Assembly (NCBI GenBank): GCA_965153355.1
Contig: OZ231126.1
Coordinates: 109,740,001 to 109,804,000 of the forward strand
Direction: 5' to 3'
DNA: 64,000 bases
From: Flaccisagitta enflata
Taxonomy: Eukaryota; Chaetognatha; Sagittoidea; Aphragmophora
In this document: positions 49,060-62,223 of the stretch, piece by piece
Position numbering within the stretch: the stretch's first letter is position 1
Layout: each line of letters opens with the position of its first letter
Made by a program: the position numbers and the translations under genes
The notes under the pieces: model-generated
What the model was told of the DNA's origin: nothing
Database searches by the model: none
Seen by the model: only the letters and a program-made list of their open reading frames with translations

Positions 49060-49233
49060 AGCTTTTTACAATTACAACTGTTTATATTGATTTGCTCCTT
49101 ATGTACATTTACGCATCGCGTTTTTTATCGTTTCTCTTAGTAACTAAGAACGTTGATTAGTTTTCCGTTTTATTTTAACGCTTTAGATCGAAATCATCAT
49201 CGTGTTCTTACTACCTCTCCGATTATCTACGAT
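49060..49233 (+). other. Short 3' untranslated spacer of E6
   Basis: AT-rich sequence between the pol stop and the polypurine tract with no feature of note. Confidence 0.7.
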
Positions 49234-49243
49234 CTGGGGGGCG
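49234..49243 (+). promoter_or_regulatory. Polypurine tract of E6
   Basis: CTGGGGGGCG immediately before the 3' LTR (TGTGGCC). Confidence 0.85.
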
Positions 49244-49803
49244 TGTGGCCTGCTAAGGCCTTTAGGATTATTGCTGGCAGTTTTCCAAGCCAGAACTGTA
49301 ATAATGCTTGATTCAGCCTTTTCCTCCTAGCGCCTAATACTTCTTTTATTATGTAACACCTTTTACTTTGTACATCGTTACGTGTTTAGGACATCCACTC
49401 ACGAGGTGGATTGAAGCACCCTTTTTTTGGTGCACCGGATTATTACCGGCAATCCGGAGTTTTAGCCAGCCAATGAGAGCGCCTCATTGCTGGGCATCCA
49501 GCCAATTATCTTTTAGCTTTTGGGCTGATGCAATAATATTTTAGCCAGCAATAATCCTGTTTTGGAATGTTCCGGAACAGGATTGAAGGCGCCTTTTCTT
49601 AAATTTCTGTAGCCAATCAGGAATCACTTCCTGTCTTGAATTTCCTTTAAAAGCAGAAGCTTGCTTGCAGTAGGCAGTCTTGTTCTCCTTGGATGCCTAA
49701 GTAGTGGTTGACCTTAGCTCGTGTGAATAGGTGCAAGCTTCTTGTATTGTCTCCAATGCTTTTATACATAGAGCAGACTTGTCTTTCCAATAATCTTATT
49801 ATC
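49244..49803 (+). repeat. 3' LTR of E6, last four bases lost
   Basis: Matches 41761-42320 and breaks at TTATTATC, where the 5' copy continues TACA but this copy continues CCTAACCC. Confidence 0.93.
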
Positions 49804-49855
49804 CCTAACCCTAACCCCAACCCTAACCCTAACCCTAACCCTAACCCTAACCCTG
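49803..49855. repeat. Telomere-type repeat tract between E6 and satellite
   Basis: About 53 bp of (CCCTAA)n with one CCCCAA variant, then a direct join to the satellite at GTTATCGTGACAGG. Confidence 0.97.
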
Positions 49856-52800
49856 TTATCGTGACAGGCATTTCTCTTATGTATCATGCTTTTTATCGTG
49901 ACAGGCATGAACAACGTAGGTACCCATTTCCTTTTCATGGGATGAGTCCAATGTTTCAAAGATACACATTGGTACAGGTACAGAATCACATCTCCAGCAA
50001 TCATCTTTTGATTCTGTCCATTTTCTTGAGTTCTATTTCTTCTTTTTCGCAGATAGATACGGGATGGGAAAGTGTGTAAGATAGGTTACATGCTCATATT
50101 GAGAAACAAAGACTTGCAGAGACTGAGATATATATACTTGACCCAATGACAGCTCAACTCACCCATGAAACAAGATTGACGAGCATAGCCCTGTCCACTA
50201 CCTCATTCCCTATCATTTGGTGTGCTGGGCACTTGCCAGCTCAAAACAACGATAACAGGCCCGTCGTTGATACATAAGAAGAGCTTTTGGTAAAACATAT
50301 GACCATCGTTGTTTTGAGCAGGTAAGTGCCCAGCACACCAAATAACAGGGAATGAGGTAGTGGACAGGGCTATGCTCGTCAATCATGTTTCATGGGTGAG
50401 TTGAGCTGTCATTGGGTCAAGTATATATATCTCAGTCTCTGCAAGTCTTTGTTTCTCAATATGAGCATATAACCTATCATACATACTTTCCCATCCCGTA
50501 TCTATCTGCGAAAAAGCAACGATTCATCCTCTTATAGTTTTAACCACAAAGATAACTGATGACGGTTAAAGTGGAATCTTTCACCGCAAAAGTCAAGCGT
50601 TATTTGAGAGTAATAGTCTTGATCTCATCCCATGAAAAGGTAATGGGTGCCTACGCTGTTCAAGCCTGTCACGATAAAAAGCCCGTCATTGATGAAGGAA
50701 ATGGGTGCCCAGCTTTTCATGCCTGTCTCGATAACAGGCCCGTTGTTGATACATACGAGAAGCTTTTGGTTAAAACATATGACCATCGTTGTTTTGAGCT
50801 GGCAAGTGCCCAGCACACCAAATGATAGGGAATGAGGTAGTGGACAGGGCTATGCTTGTCAATCTAGTTTCATGGGTGAGTTGAGCTGTCATTGGGTCAA
50901 GTATATATATCTCAGTCTCTGCAAGTCTTTGTTTCTCAATATGAGCATGTAACCTATCTTATGCACTTTCCCATCATATCTATCGAAAAGAGAAATGAAC
51001 TCAAGAAAATGGACAGAATCAAAGATGACGCTGGAATGTGATTCTGTACCTGTACCAATGTGTATCTTAGAAACAGTGGACTCATCCCATGAAAAGGAAA
51101 TGGGTACCTACGCTGTTCATGCCTGTCACAATAAAAAGCCCGTCGTTGATACAAAAGAGAAATGCCTGTCACGATAACATGCCTGTCGTTGATGCATAAG
51201 AAGAGCTTTTGGTAAAACATATGACCATCGTTGTTTTGAGGAGGCAAGTGCCCAGCACACCAAATAATAGGGAATGAGGTAGTGGACAGGGCTTTGCCCG
51301 TCAATCATGTTTCATGGGTGAGTTGAGCTGTCATTGGGTCAAGTATATATATCTCAATATCTGCAAGTCTTTGTTTCATGTAACCTATCATACGCACTTT
51401 TCCATCCCGTATCTATCTGCGAAAAAGCAACGATTCATCCTCTTATAGTTTTAACCACAATGATAACTGATGACGGTTAAAGTGGAATCTTTCATCGCAA
51501 AAGTCAAGCGTAATTTGAGAGTAATAATCTTGATCTCATCCCATGAAAAGGAAATGGGTGCCTAAGCTGTTCATGCCTGTCTCGATAACAGGCCCATTGT
51601 TGATACATAAGAGATGCTTTTGGTTAAAATATATGACCATCGTTGTTTTGAGCTGGCAAGTGCCCAGCACACCAAATAATAGGGAATGAGGTAGTGGACA
51701 GGGCTATGCTCGTCAATCATGTTTCATGGGTGAGTTGAGCTGTCATTGGGTCAAGTATATATATATTTCCGTCTCTGCAAGTCTTTGTTTCTCAATATGA
51801 GCATGTAACCTATCTTACACACTTTCCCATCCCGTATCTATCGCGAAAAAGCTTGTTCATCCTCTTATAGTTTTAACCACAATGATAACTGATTAGTTAA
51901 AGTGGAATTTTCATAAAAGTCAAGCGTCATTTGAGAGTAATAGTCTTGATCTCATCCCATGAAAAGGAAATGGGTGCCTACGCTGTTCATGCCTGTCACG
52001 ATAAAAAGCCCGCCATTGATAAAGGAAATGGGTGCCTAAGCTGTTCATGCCTGTCTCGATAACAGGCCCATTGTTGATGTCCAGCACACCAAATAATAGG
52101 GAATGAGGTAGTGGACAGGGCTATGCTGGTCAATCTTGTTTCATGGGTGAGATGAGCTGTCATTGGGTCAAGTATATATATCTCAGTCTCTGCAAGTCTT
52201 TGTTTCTCAATATGAGCATGTAACCTATCATACACACTTTCCCATCCCGTATCTATCTGCGAAAAAGCAACAATTCATCCTCTTATAGTTTTAACCACAA
52301 TGATAATTGATGACGGTTAAAGTGGAATCTTTCACCGCAAAAGTCAAGTAATATTTGAGAGTAATAGTCTTGAGCTCATCCCATGAAAAGGAAATGGGTG
52401 CACGCTGTTCATGCCTGTCGATAAAAAGCCCGTCATTGATAATAGAAATGAGGTACTCATGCCTGTCTCCATACAGGCCCGTTGTTGAACATAAGAAGCT
52501 TTGGTCCAAACATATGACCATCGTTGTTTGAGCTGTAAGTACCCAGCACAAAATGATAGGAAATGAGGTAGTGGACAGGGCTATGCTCATCAATCTTGTT
52601 TCATGGGTGAGTTGAGCTGTCATTGGTCAAGTGTATTATCGTAGTCTCTGCAAGTCTTTGTTTCTCAATATGAGAATGTCACCTATCTTACACATTTTTC
52701 CAGCCCGTATCCATCTGCGAAAAAGAAGAAATAGAACTCAAGAAAATGGACAGAATCAAAAGATGATCGCTGGAGATGTGACTCTGGCCCTAACAATGTG

Positions 52801-55800
52801 TATCTTTGAAACAGTGGACTCATCCCATGAAAAGGAATGGTACCTACGCTGTTCTTGCCTGTCACGATAAAAAGCCCGTCATTGATACAAAAGAGAAATG
52901 CCTGTCACGATAACAGGCCCGTCGTTGATACATAAGAAGAGCTTTTGGTAAAACATATGACCATCGTTGTTTTGAGCAGGCAAGTGCCCAGCACACCAAA
53001 TAATAGGGAATGAGGTAGTGGACAGGGCTATGCTCGTCAATCATGTTTCATGGGTGAGTTGAGCTGTCATTGGGTCAAGTATATATATCTCAGTCTCTGC
53101 AAGTCTTTGTTTCTCAATATGAGCATGTAACCTATCTTACACACTTTCCCATCCCGTATCTATCTGCGAAAAAGAAGAAATAGAACTCAAGAAAATGGAC
53201 AGAATCAAAAGATGATCGCTGGAGATGTGACTCTGTACCTGTACCTAATGTGTATCTTTGAAACAGTGGACTCATCCCATGAAAGGAAATGGGTACCTGC
53301 TGTTCATGCCTGTCGCGTAAAAAGCCTGTTGATACAAAGAAAATGTCACGATAACAGGCCCGTCGTTGATACATAAGAAGAGCTTTTGGTGAAACATATG
53401 ACCATTGTTGTTTTGAGCAGGCAAGTGCCCAGCACACCAAATAATAGGGAATGAGGTAGTGGACAGGGCTATGCTCGTCAATCATGTTTCAGGGGTGAGT
53501 TGAGCTGTCATTGGGTCAAATATATATATCTCAGTCTCTACAAGTCTTTGTTTCTCAATATGAGCATGTAACCTATCATACACACTTTCCCCTCCGTATC
53601 CATCTGCAAAAAAAGCATTCATCCTCTTATAGTTTTAACCTGATAACTTGACGGTTAAAGGGAATCTTTCACCATAAAAGTCAACGTTATTTGAGAGTAA
53701 TAGTCTTGATCTCATCCCATGAATAGGAAATGGGTGCCTACGCTGTTCATGCCTGTCACGATAAAGCCGTCATTGACGGAAATGGGTGCCTACATTGTTC
53801 ATGCCTGTCTTGATAGGCCGTTGTTGATACATAAGAGAAGCTTTTGTTAAAACATATGACCATCGTTGTTTTGAGGCTGGCAAGTGCCCACACCAAAATG
53901 ATTGGGAATGAGGTAGTGGACAGGGCTATGCTCGTCAATCATGTTTCATGGGTGAGTTGAGCTGTCAGGTCAAGTATATATCTCAGTCTCTTCAAGTCTT
54001 TGTTTCTCAATGATATATAACCAATTAACAGCTTTCCCATCCCGTATCTGCAAAAACGATTATCCTCTTAAAATTAACCAAAATGATAACTGATGACTGG
54101 TATTAAATTGTATCTTAAATGTCAGCGTTATTTGAGAGTAATAGTCTTGATCTCATCCCATGAAAGGAAATAAGTCTCGCTGTTCATGCCTATCAGATAA
54201 AGCCTGTCATGATAGGAAATGGTGCCTACGCTGTTCATGCCTGTCTCGATGGGCCCATTGTTGATACATAAGAGAAGCTTTTGGTTAAAACATATGACCA
54301 TCGTTGTTTTAAGTTGAAGTCCCAGCAACACCCAAATGATAGGAATGAGGTAGTGGACAGGGCTATGCTCATCAATCTTGTTTCATGGGTGAGTTGAGCT
54401 GTCATTGGGTCAAGTATATATATCTCAGTCTCTGCAAGTCTTTGTTTCTCAATATGAGCATGTAACCTATCATACACACTTTCCCATCCCGTATCTATCT
54501 GCGAAAAAGAAGAAATAGAACTCAAGAAAATGGACAGAATCAAAAGATGATCGCTGGAGATGTGACTCTGTACCTGTACCAATGTGTATCTTTGAAACAG
54601 TGGACTCATCCCATGAAAAGGAAATGGGTACCTACGCTGTTCATGCCTGTCACGATAAAAAGCCCGTCGTTGATACAACAGAGAAATGCCTGTCACGATA
54701 ACAGACCTGTCGTTGATACATAAGAAGAGCTTTTGGTAAAACATATGACAATCGTTGTTTTGAGCAGGCAAGTGCCCAGTACACCAAATAATAGGGAATG
54801 AGGTAGTGGACAGGGCTATGCTCGTCAATCATGTTTCATGGGTGAGTTGAGCCGTCATTGGGTCTAGTATATATATCTCAGCCTCTGCAAGTCTTTGTTT
54901 CTCAATATGAGCATGTAACCTATCATACACACTTTCTCATCCCGTATCTATCTGCGAAAAAGCAACGATTCATCCTCTTATAGTTTTAACCACAATGATA
55001 ACTGATGACGGTTAAAGTGGAATCTTTAACTGCAAAAGTCAAGCGTTATTTGAGAGTAATAGTCTTGATCTCATCCCATGAAAAGGAAATGGGTGCCTAC
55101 GCTGTTCATGCATGTCACGATAAAAAGCCCATCATTGATAAAGGAAATAGGTGCTTACGCTGTTCATGCCTGTCTCAATAACAGGCCCGTTGTTGATACA
55201 TAAGAGAAGCTTTTGGTTAAAACATATGACCATCGTTGTTTTGAGCTGGCAAGTGCCCAGCACACTGAATGATAGGGAATGAGGTGGTGGACAGGGCTAT
55301 GCTCGTCAATCTTGTTTCATGGGTGAGGTTGAGCTGTCATTGGGTCAAGTATATATATCTCAGTCTCTGCAAGTCTTTGTTTCTCAATATGAGCATGTAA
55401 CCAATCTTACACACTTTCCCATCCCATCTCTATCTGCAAAAAAGAAGAAATAGAACTCAAGAAAATGGACAGAATCAAAAGATGATCGCTGGAGATGTGT
55501 CTCTGTACCTGCACCAATGTGTATCTTTGAAACAGTGGACTCATCCCATGAAAAGGAAATGGGTACCTGCGCTGTTCATGCCTGTCACGATAAAAAGCCC
55601 GTTGTTGATACAAAAGAAAAATGCCTGTCACGATAACAGGCCCGTCGTTGATACATAAGAAGAGCTTTTGGTAAAACATATGACCATCGTTGTTTTGAGC
55701 AGGCAAGTGCCCACACACCAAATAATAGGAATTAGGAGAACAGGCTATGCTCACAATCATATTTCATGGGTGAGTTGAGCTGTCATTAGGTCAAGTATAT

Positions 55801-56282
55801 ATATCTCAGTCTCTGCAAGTCTTTGTTTCTCAATATGAGCATGTAACCTATCATACACACTTTCCCATCGTATCTATTCAAGTAAAAGCAACTATTCATC
55901 CTCTTATAGTTTTAACCACAATGATAACTGATGACGGTTAAAGTAGAATCTTTCAACAAAAAAGTAAAGCGTTATTTGAGAGTAATAGACTTGATCTCAT
56001 CCCATGAAAAGGAAATGGGTGCCTACGCTGTTCATGCCTGTCACATAAAAAAGCTCGCCATTGGATAAAGGAGCGGGTGCCTATGCTGTTCATGCCTGTC
56101 TTGATAACAGGCCCGTTGTTGATACATAAGAGAAGCTTTTGGTTAAAACATATGACCATCGTTGTTTTAAGCTGGCAAGTGCCCAGCACACCAAATGATA
56201 GGGAATGAGGTATTGGACAGGGCTATGCTCGTCAATCTTGTTTCATGGGTGAGTTGAGCTGTCATTGGGTCAAGTATATATA
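49856..56282. repeat. Complex satellite array, monomers about 440-480 bp
   Basis: About fourteen monomers. Landmarks per unit are AACATATGACCATCGTTG, GTGCCCAGCACACC and CTCAGTCTCTGCAAGTC. Two variants differ in one 150-bp segment: type A (AGAACTCAAGAAAATGG...) and type B (TTCATCCTCTTATAGTTT...), mixed irregularly. Several units have internal deletions (short units near 52070 and 53600-54150). The first unit (49856-50252) is a type A monomer in inverted orientation, with the joint in the GTTGTTTTGAGC/GCTCAAAACAAC region. ORFs up to 197 residues on minus are satellite translations. Confidence 0.95.
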
Positions 56283-59148
56283 TTACGCCGGTTGCATCCC
56301 GGAAATACGCCAAATCATGCCTTTGCGCCCACCTCGCAATGTTCCTTTGCAAAAACCTGACTGAACGAGCCCATGCGCAACTTTCTACGCGCACGAGAAC
56401 CTTTTTTAGGGCGCTGTCAAAGATATGAAGGTTGAATGTGACTGGGACGCTGTTTCGTAGAGATGACAATCGCTTACATAGAGCGATAGCACACTGGCCC
56501 AGTATCAATCATAACTCAATCTCTCCAAATGATAAGGTATAGTGTTCATAAGAATGAATCCCAGCCTGGTTGAACCTGGATCGACCTTTCTCATCATGAT
56601 CATGTCACTGGAACAGCTGGAAGCGAGGCCAATTTAATGTGAAAAAGTACCAAAATTTTTAAATCTTCATGAATCCATAATTTGTCTCCAAATGAAGAGG
56701 GCTCATTACGCGCATTTCTAGTCGCATGCTACGCGACTCTATAGACCACTTTTTGGTCCGTCGGTCTGTTGGTTGGTCGGTTTGTCACAAAACTGAAAAA
56801 AGGCGTTTTTTTAAAAAATAGTTCTCTGTAGATCGGTCAAGCGGTTACCAAACAAATTAACAAGGCCGGATACACTGCTACCGAGGCCGCGTGCGGGTGG
56901 GCAGGGGCCATATTTGAGTCCACCAGACCATTTGGGCAGGAGCAGGGAGGTCAAAGTAATAAAATCATAAAAAAAAGTAAAGCCAGCAGACCGACCAACC
57001 AACTGACCAACCAACTGACCAACCGACTGACCGACGGATGCGGCTGGAGTCGCGTGGCAGCGGGTTGTAGAGTCGCGTGCACGCGACTAAAAAGAAGGCT
57101 TACAACTCCATGTACGCGCATGTCCGTAGGTTATGGCTCTCATGGCCATAATTGCTCTGAAGTGTATTGCATGGGGGTCTAAAAGCCGCGTGGCAAGCTG
57201 AGATGACCCATAAATGACCCGCCCTACAACTTATCAGTCACCATCAAGTCAAAATCTTCACAAATTAAAATACACGAAATTTGTAAATCTTCATGAAATC
57301 ATGACTCTTCTTCTAATTGAAGAAACAAGCCCGACCGGGCAAAGATGCGTCCGGACTGTGTCTCTGCTTTTATTGATCATTTGACATTTATGGAGAGACA
57401 GATGGACAAACAGAGGCCCTAAGAACATGTTGGTTGATCATTTGTTTCAGTAAAGGATCTCACCGTGACCAAAAACAGCCAAGAAACGCGGTTTTTGCAC
57501 AGGCGTAACGGACCGACCGACGGACAGACGGACAGATGGATGGACGGACAGACGGAAGGACAGACCCTCTTATAGAGATGCGTTCCTCGTGCACTCATTT
57601 GACGGCAATTTTTTAGAAATTTATCTACTAAATTTCAGCTCAATCGGTCAAGCAGTTGACAAGAACATTGAAATTTCAGTCGCGGATGCGCAACTCTACT
57701 TGCCGGTCATTTCGTCCATCCGTCAGTACATATTATTTTAGAAATATGAGTGGTTTCTGCAACACTGCTCCTGCCCCACCGTCCGTACCTGGATCACCGT
57801 GTATCTGGCCTTGTTTTTTTTTCTTCAAAAAGCAATTTTCAGGCCTGTATATAATTGATTTGGAGATGGGGAAGGGAATCAAAGGGGAAATAAGACAAGA
57901 AAAAGAAAATTTGGGGAATAGTAAGGGTTATGGGAAGCCTCTAAACCCGCCAAGACCATATGTTGACTTTAAGCACAGGTCTTGCCCGGTCCAGGTTTAC
58001 TTATCCATTGATAGTTGGAGATACTTTTAACTATTTATATCTTTTGCTGTTTGTTGAATTAAAGGATTAAGTCTTTTAACATCTGATATATTGATATTGG
58101 CAGTACCAAGTAAAAAAAACTGATTTTTAAAACACAATTTAATACAATTTCAACTTTATCTACTTGTTTTATTGCTTTCTGAGGAAGAAACTTATGGATA
58201 GTAAAAAGCAATGCGACGCATTGCAGGGAAGAAAATCAAACAAATCCGGATACCCTAGTCGCATGCGGGTGAGAAGGAGCAGTGCTGGAGAAGGTCACTA
58301 GGGCACCTGGCAGGAGCCGTATGCTCAAAAGCTAAAATGCCAAAAGTAGTAGCTCTGTGCTAGATGGTCAGGGCGGCACTTAAGCCCTGCTTTGGCAGGT
58401 TGTGGATGAAGCTGAGGGAGCAGGATGGCTCTCATGAGTCGAATGACCTATGCTAGACAGGGGAAAGTTTAAGATTTTCATGGTCTGGATCCTGCATTTT
58501 CAGTTAGAAAACGTGGTCGCTTGAAGGTCACTAAATGTTGCTGTTTGTTAATGATTTGTGTTCAGCAGCTTCATAGCTACATTGTATAAAAAAAGTACAA
58601 GTCAAAACGCCATCACATCTACTTCACTGACAAATATTTACATGCTGCGTCATACAATAACTCCAGTATGAAAAACGGACTCGAAAGTTTCACTTTCCCT
58701 CACTATTTAATCTTTCACGCTTATGGGGAATTTCTCCTCCTCCTCCTTCTCCTTCTCCTCCTCCGCACCCCCCTCCCCCCAGCCTCAAATTTTTTTTCCC
58801 TTCAATTTTACCTTGTACAACTCCATGTACCCGCGTGTTTGCAGGAAATGGCTCTCCTGGTCAGCATATATGTAAGTATGATGCATTAGGGCGAGCCGTG
58901 GCAACATACAACTGACCACCTAACACAAGCCACTTGATTGGTCACTGCATTGTATGCTTGCACGGCTCACTGCTCACTCCACAGGGAGACATTCATGTGC
59001 TCATGATGAAAATGTAGGAACAATTGAGATTGACGTTGTTACTGGAAACACATCCACCTTTCAACTCACCAGCGTTCATGTATGTTTCTTGGTTTAGTTC
59101 TTTCTTATATTTCAATTTTGTACAAAAATGATTTAGCCAGGCCTGTAT
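56283..59148. other. Non-coding stretch between satellite and E7
   Basis: No conserved protein detected. It includes the palindrome-bounded segment 56720-57088, several CGGAC(A/C)GACGGAC-type tracts (57506-57565), a (CTC)n run (58734-58765) and scattered AT-rich sequence. Right end abuts the truncated E7 integrase. Confidence 0.6.
56720..57088. repeat. Segment bounded by inverted AGTCGCGT/ACGCGACT palindromes and facing GGTCGGT tracts
   Basis: Left end AGTCGCATGCTACGCGACT then CTATAGACC and GGTCCGTCGGTCTGTTGG. Right end in mirror order: GACCGACCAACCAACTGACC, then GTAGAGTCGCGTGCACGCGACT read in two parts, with a perfect 18-bp palindrome at 57071-57088. A third copy of the motif is in the 6.4-kb insert of E2 (8448-8466). 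It is probably a small non-autonomous element; no target duplication seen. Confidence 0.5.
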
Positions 59149-62100
59149 TAACGCCGCCTCTACGGACAAAGACGTGTGTGGCGTTCGCCAAGTCGTCGGG
59201 GACGTGAACTAGAGGTTGACGATGGGCTGACGTCTGCGTTGGTTGAAGTCTTGACACTTCGAGTCGAAGGTTCGCAAGCATCCGTCGACGTTCTTGATCG
59301 AGGTCGTCATCGTTGTTAGGCTGGTTCGGAAGCAAATCACCCGGAACGGCGAGTCCTTCGCCGTAGACGAGGTCGGCTGGCGAAGCATTGATATCGGGTT
59401 TCAATGTTGTCCGAATTGCTAGAAGCGACATTGGCAGCTTGTAGAACCATTCGTTGCGTTCATCTCCGCAGAGCGCCATTAAAGACTCCTTGAGCCTGCG
59501 ATGCAGGCGTTCCACAAGGCCATTGGCCTCAGGATGATATGCGGTCGTAGTGGCGTGGCGGATGCCCCAGACGGACATTAATTGCGTAAAGAGCTCGGAA
59601 GTGAACTGACTTCCTCGATCAGTTGTAATCGTTTGCGGGATGCCGTATGTGCTGATCCAGTTGTGGGTCAGGGCGTTCATAACCGTCTCGGTAGTGATAT
59701 CTTTCATCGGAACTGCTGCGGGCCACCTCGTAAAGCGGTCGATGATCGTTAGGAGGTATCTGTAACCAGCTGACTCGGGCATCATGGTTATATCCGCATG
59801 GATATGCGAAAAACGACGGTTTGGCACGATGAATTCGCGGATTGGCGGTACTGTGTGGCGGCCTACTTTTGCGAGTTGGCAGTGGACACATTCTTTCGCC
59901 CATTTCGACACGTCTGCTCTGAGTGATGGCCAGACAAACTTCTCTCGAACCATTTGGCGAGTTCGTTCGATGCCTGGGTGTCCCAGGCCGTGGATCGAAT
60001 CGAAGATTTTTCGTCGCCATGAGAAGGGGACGAAGGGTCTTGGAGGGCCGTTTGAGATGTCGACGTGGAGGTTGAATTGTCCCATTGGGATCCGTCGGAG
60101 TGTAAGACCGGAGTTCGGGTCTCTTGAGAGCCGATTAAAGTCAGCGTCGAGGGGCTGTTCGCGAGCCATTTCGTTGAAGTCGATGCCTAGGGAGGTGATC
60201 GAGTTGATTGCGGTGTCAAATTGAACGATTTTTTGCTCGGAGAGAGGTTGTTCTACGGAGCTGATTGGCGTGCGCGCGGGTTTCGAGGTGGTCGTCTTGA
60301 TGGTGTCGCAGATGCAATTGACATTTCCCGCTTTGATGCAGTTGATTGCAGTGACGAAGACGTGTTCCTCTTCTTCTCCGTTTGGACGCGAGAGTGCATC
60401 GGCGACTACGTTGGCTTTACCTTGTAGGTAACGGATATCGGTAGTGAATTCGGCGATGTTTGATAATTGATAAGTCTGACGGGCTGTATGTGGTTCTGAT
60501 TTCTTTGAGAGAGCCGGAACGAGGGATTCGTGATCAGTATACAGCGTGAAATTGCGTCCTTCAACCATGTGACGGAAATGTCGGATGGCTCTGTGCGCGG
60601 CCAATAATTCGCGGTCGAATGGTGGCCATTCTCTTTGTTTGCCTCGGAGGCGAGAGCTGTAGAATGCGAGAGGTTCCCAGCCACTGGGACCGCGTTGTTC
60701 GAGGACCGCTCCCATGGCGACTTTGGATGCATCCGTGGTGAGCGCTAACTGCGCGTTGGGACGTGGGTGTCGCAGAAGTGCGGCTTTGGCCAGTGCTTCT
60801 TTTGTCGCTTGAAAAGAGGATTCCAGTTCCGGTGTCCATTTCAGGCTTTTGGGTTTGTTGGCGAGTGCCTCGAACAGGGCGTCCATGTGGTGCGCAGATT
60901 TGCGGATGGAGCGTCGGTAGTAACCGACCATTCCGAGAAATCGTTGGAGCTCTTTGATTGATGAGGGAGCTTTTACCGCGCGTATTGCCTCTACCTTTTC
61001 GGGAAGTGGCGTGATTCCGTCGGCGTTGACGTGGAAACCCAGGAAGTCAAGTTCCGTCACTCCGAGGACGCATTTGGCGCGGTTCACGACGAGACCGTTG
61101 GCTGTCAATATCTCGAAAATTTGCCGTAGATGCTCGAGATGCTCTTGCGGGTCTTTAGAGAAAACGAGAATGTCGTCCAAGTAGACGAAACAGTAAGGTA
61201 GATCTCCTAGAATCTCGTCCATCATTCGCTGGAAGTCCTGCCCCGCGTTTTTTAATCCGAAGGGGCAGCGGGGAAAGATGTATAACCCGAAGGGAGTTAT
61301 GACTGCGGTTTTGCCAATGTCGGCTTCGGCGACGGGGATTTGGTGGTAGCCTTTTAGCAAGTCTACCTTGGAAAAAATTGTTTTGCCGGAGAGATTGGCG
61401 TTGAAGTCTGTGAGGGTCTTCACCGGGTACTTGTCGTCTAGAGTTGCGGTGTTTAGGCGGCGATAATCGCCGCAAACTCTCCAACCCCCGCATGGTGATT
61501 TTTGCTCGCAAGTGCAGGGTGAGACGCAAGGTTTGGTTGCAACCATCAAAGGCGAAGACCATTCGCTCTTTCCGCGATAGCATATGCCGAGTGCGACCAA
61601 CTTTTCAAATTCCTGTTTGGCGATGGCCAATTTTTCAGGGTTTAGTTTGCGGACTTTGTTTTGAATGGGTTGGCAATTTGTGGGAATGTGATGCTTCACT
61701 CCGTGGGATACTTCTGTTGGGGTAAACGAGGGAGTGGAGAGTGACGGGAAGCTGTCGAGGAGATCGTAAAACGGGTTTCCTTTTTGATCTGCTTGGTTAA
61801 TGTGGTTGATGCGGTTGAAGTTGGTATTTCGATCGATACCAACTGGGATTTCGGAACCGTCTGATAAGTCAATGAGGGTTTTGTCGCGATGGTTTGGAGC
61901 TAAATAAAAACGAGCGAGGAAATCTGCTCCGAGTATAGGCTGGCGGACGTCTGCGACAATAAATGAGAAGGAGTCAAATTCACGGTCTCCTATACAGACT
62001 TGGCGGTCTGTAAGACCGTAGCACGGAATTTCGCTTCCGTTCGCTGCTTCAAGCTTCCACGCGTTTGGTCCGGAGGATCGTTGTTGGGGTGTTGGTGGGA

Positions 62101-62223
62101 CGATGGACCACACGGCGCCGCCATCGATGAGGTAGCGCGTGGAGTCGTTTGAGTCGTAAGCAAATAGAAGTTTGTTGCCGCTGCTGAGACTGCGGGGAAC
62201 GGCGGCATTTACTTGCGCCCCGC
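59105..62223 (-). CDS. pol: Pol polyprotein of E7, C-terminally truncated
   Basis: About 1040 uninterrupted residues. Protease [16 protein letters not shown] with [11 protein letters not shown] and [11 protein letters not shown]; RNase H with TTDAS, FDREL, YTDHES and [10 protein letters not shown] short linker of about 70 residues leads to integrase with HGLGH-x29-C-x2-C (CVHC) and D-35-E core (TTDRGSQF...[10 protein letters not shown]). It stops being homologous after FVRRGGVNT at about 59149, where E6 continues into the GPY/F module; the last 14 or so residues are from unrelated sequence. Without that C-terminus the integrase is probably defective. In the -1 frame to gag. Confidence 0.92.

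Larger units (their letters stand above)
41761..49803 (+). mobile_element. E6, full-length LTR retrotransposon (family B) with broken ORFs
   Basis: About 8 kb: 5' LTR, PBS, leader, gag, pol, PPT and 3' LTR. The LTRs differ at roughly eight of 560 positions. Frameshifts and stops in gag and pol make it non-autonomous. Both outer ends meet telomeric repeats, although the last four bases of the 3' LTR (TACA) are missing. Confidence 0.93.

Noticed and set aside
31571-49803. Endogenous retrovirus with env
   Set aside because: No ORF lies between pol and the 3' LTR in E2, E5 or E6; pol ends 170-250 bp before the LTR. They are gag-pol retrotransposons.
49856-56282. CRISPR-like regular repeats
   Set aside because: Units of 440-480 bp without short repeat-spacer architecture, in a eukaryotic context.
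49861-56508. Minus-strand ORFs such as MTSIALSTTSFPIIW...
   Set aside because: Same phrases recur in each satellite monomer with random frameshifts; no coding constraint.
57841-59148. Possible hAT element between two CAGGCCTG sites
   Set aside because: The eight terminal bases match, but the inverted repeats do not extend and no 8-bp target duplication is present.
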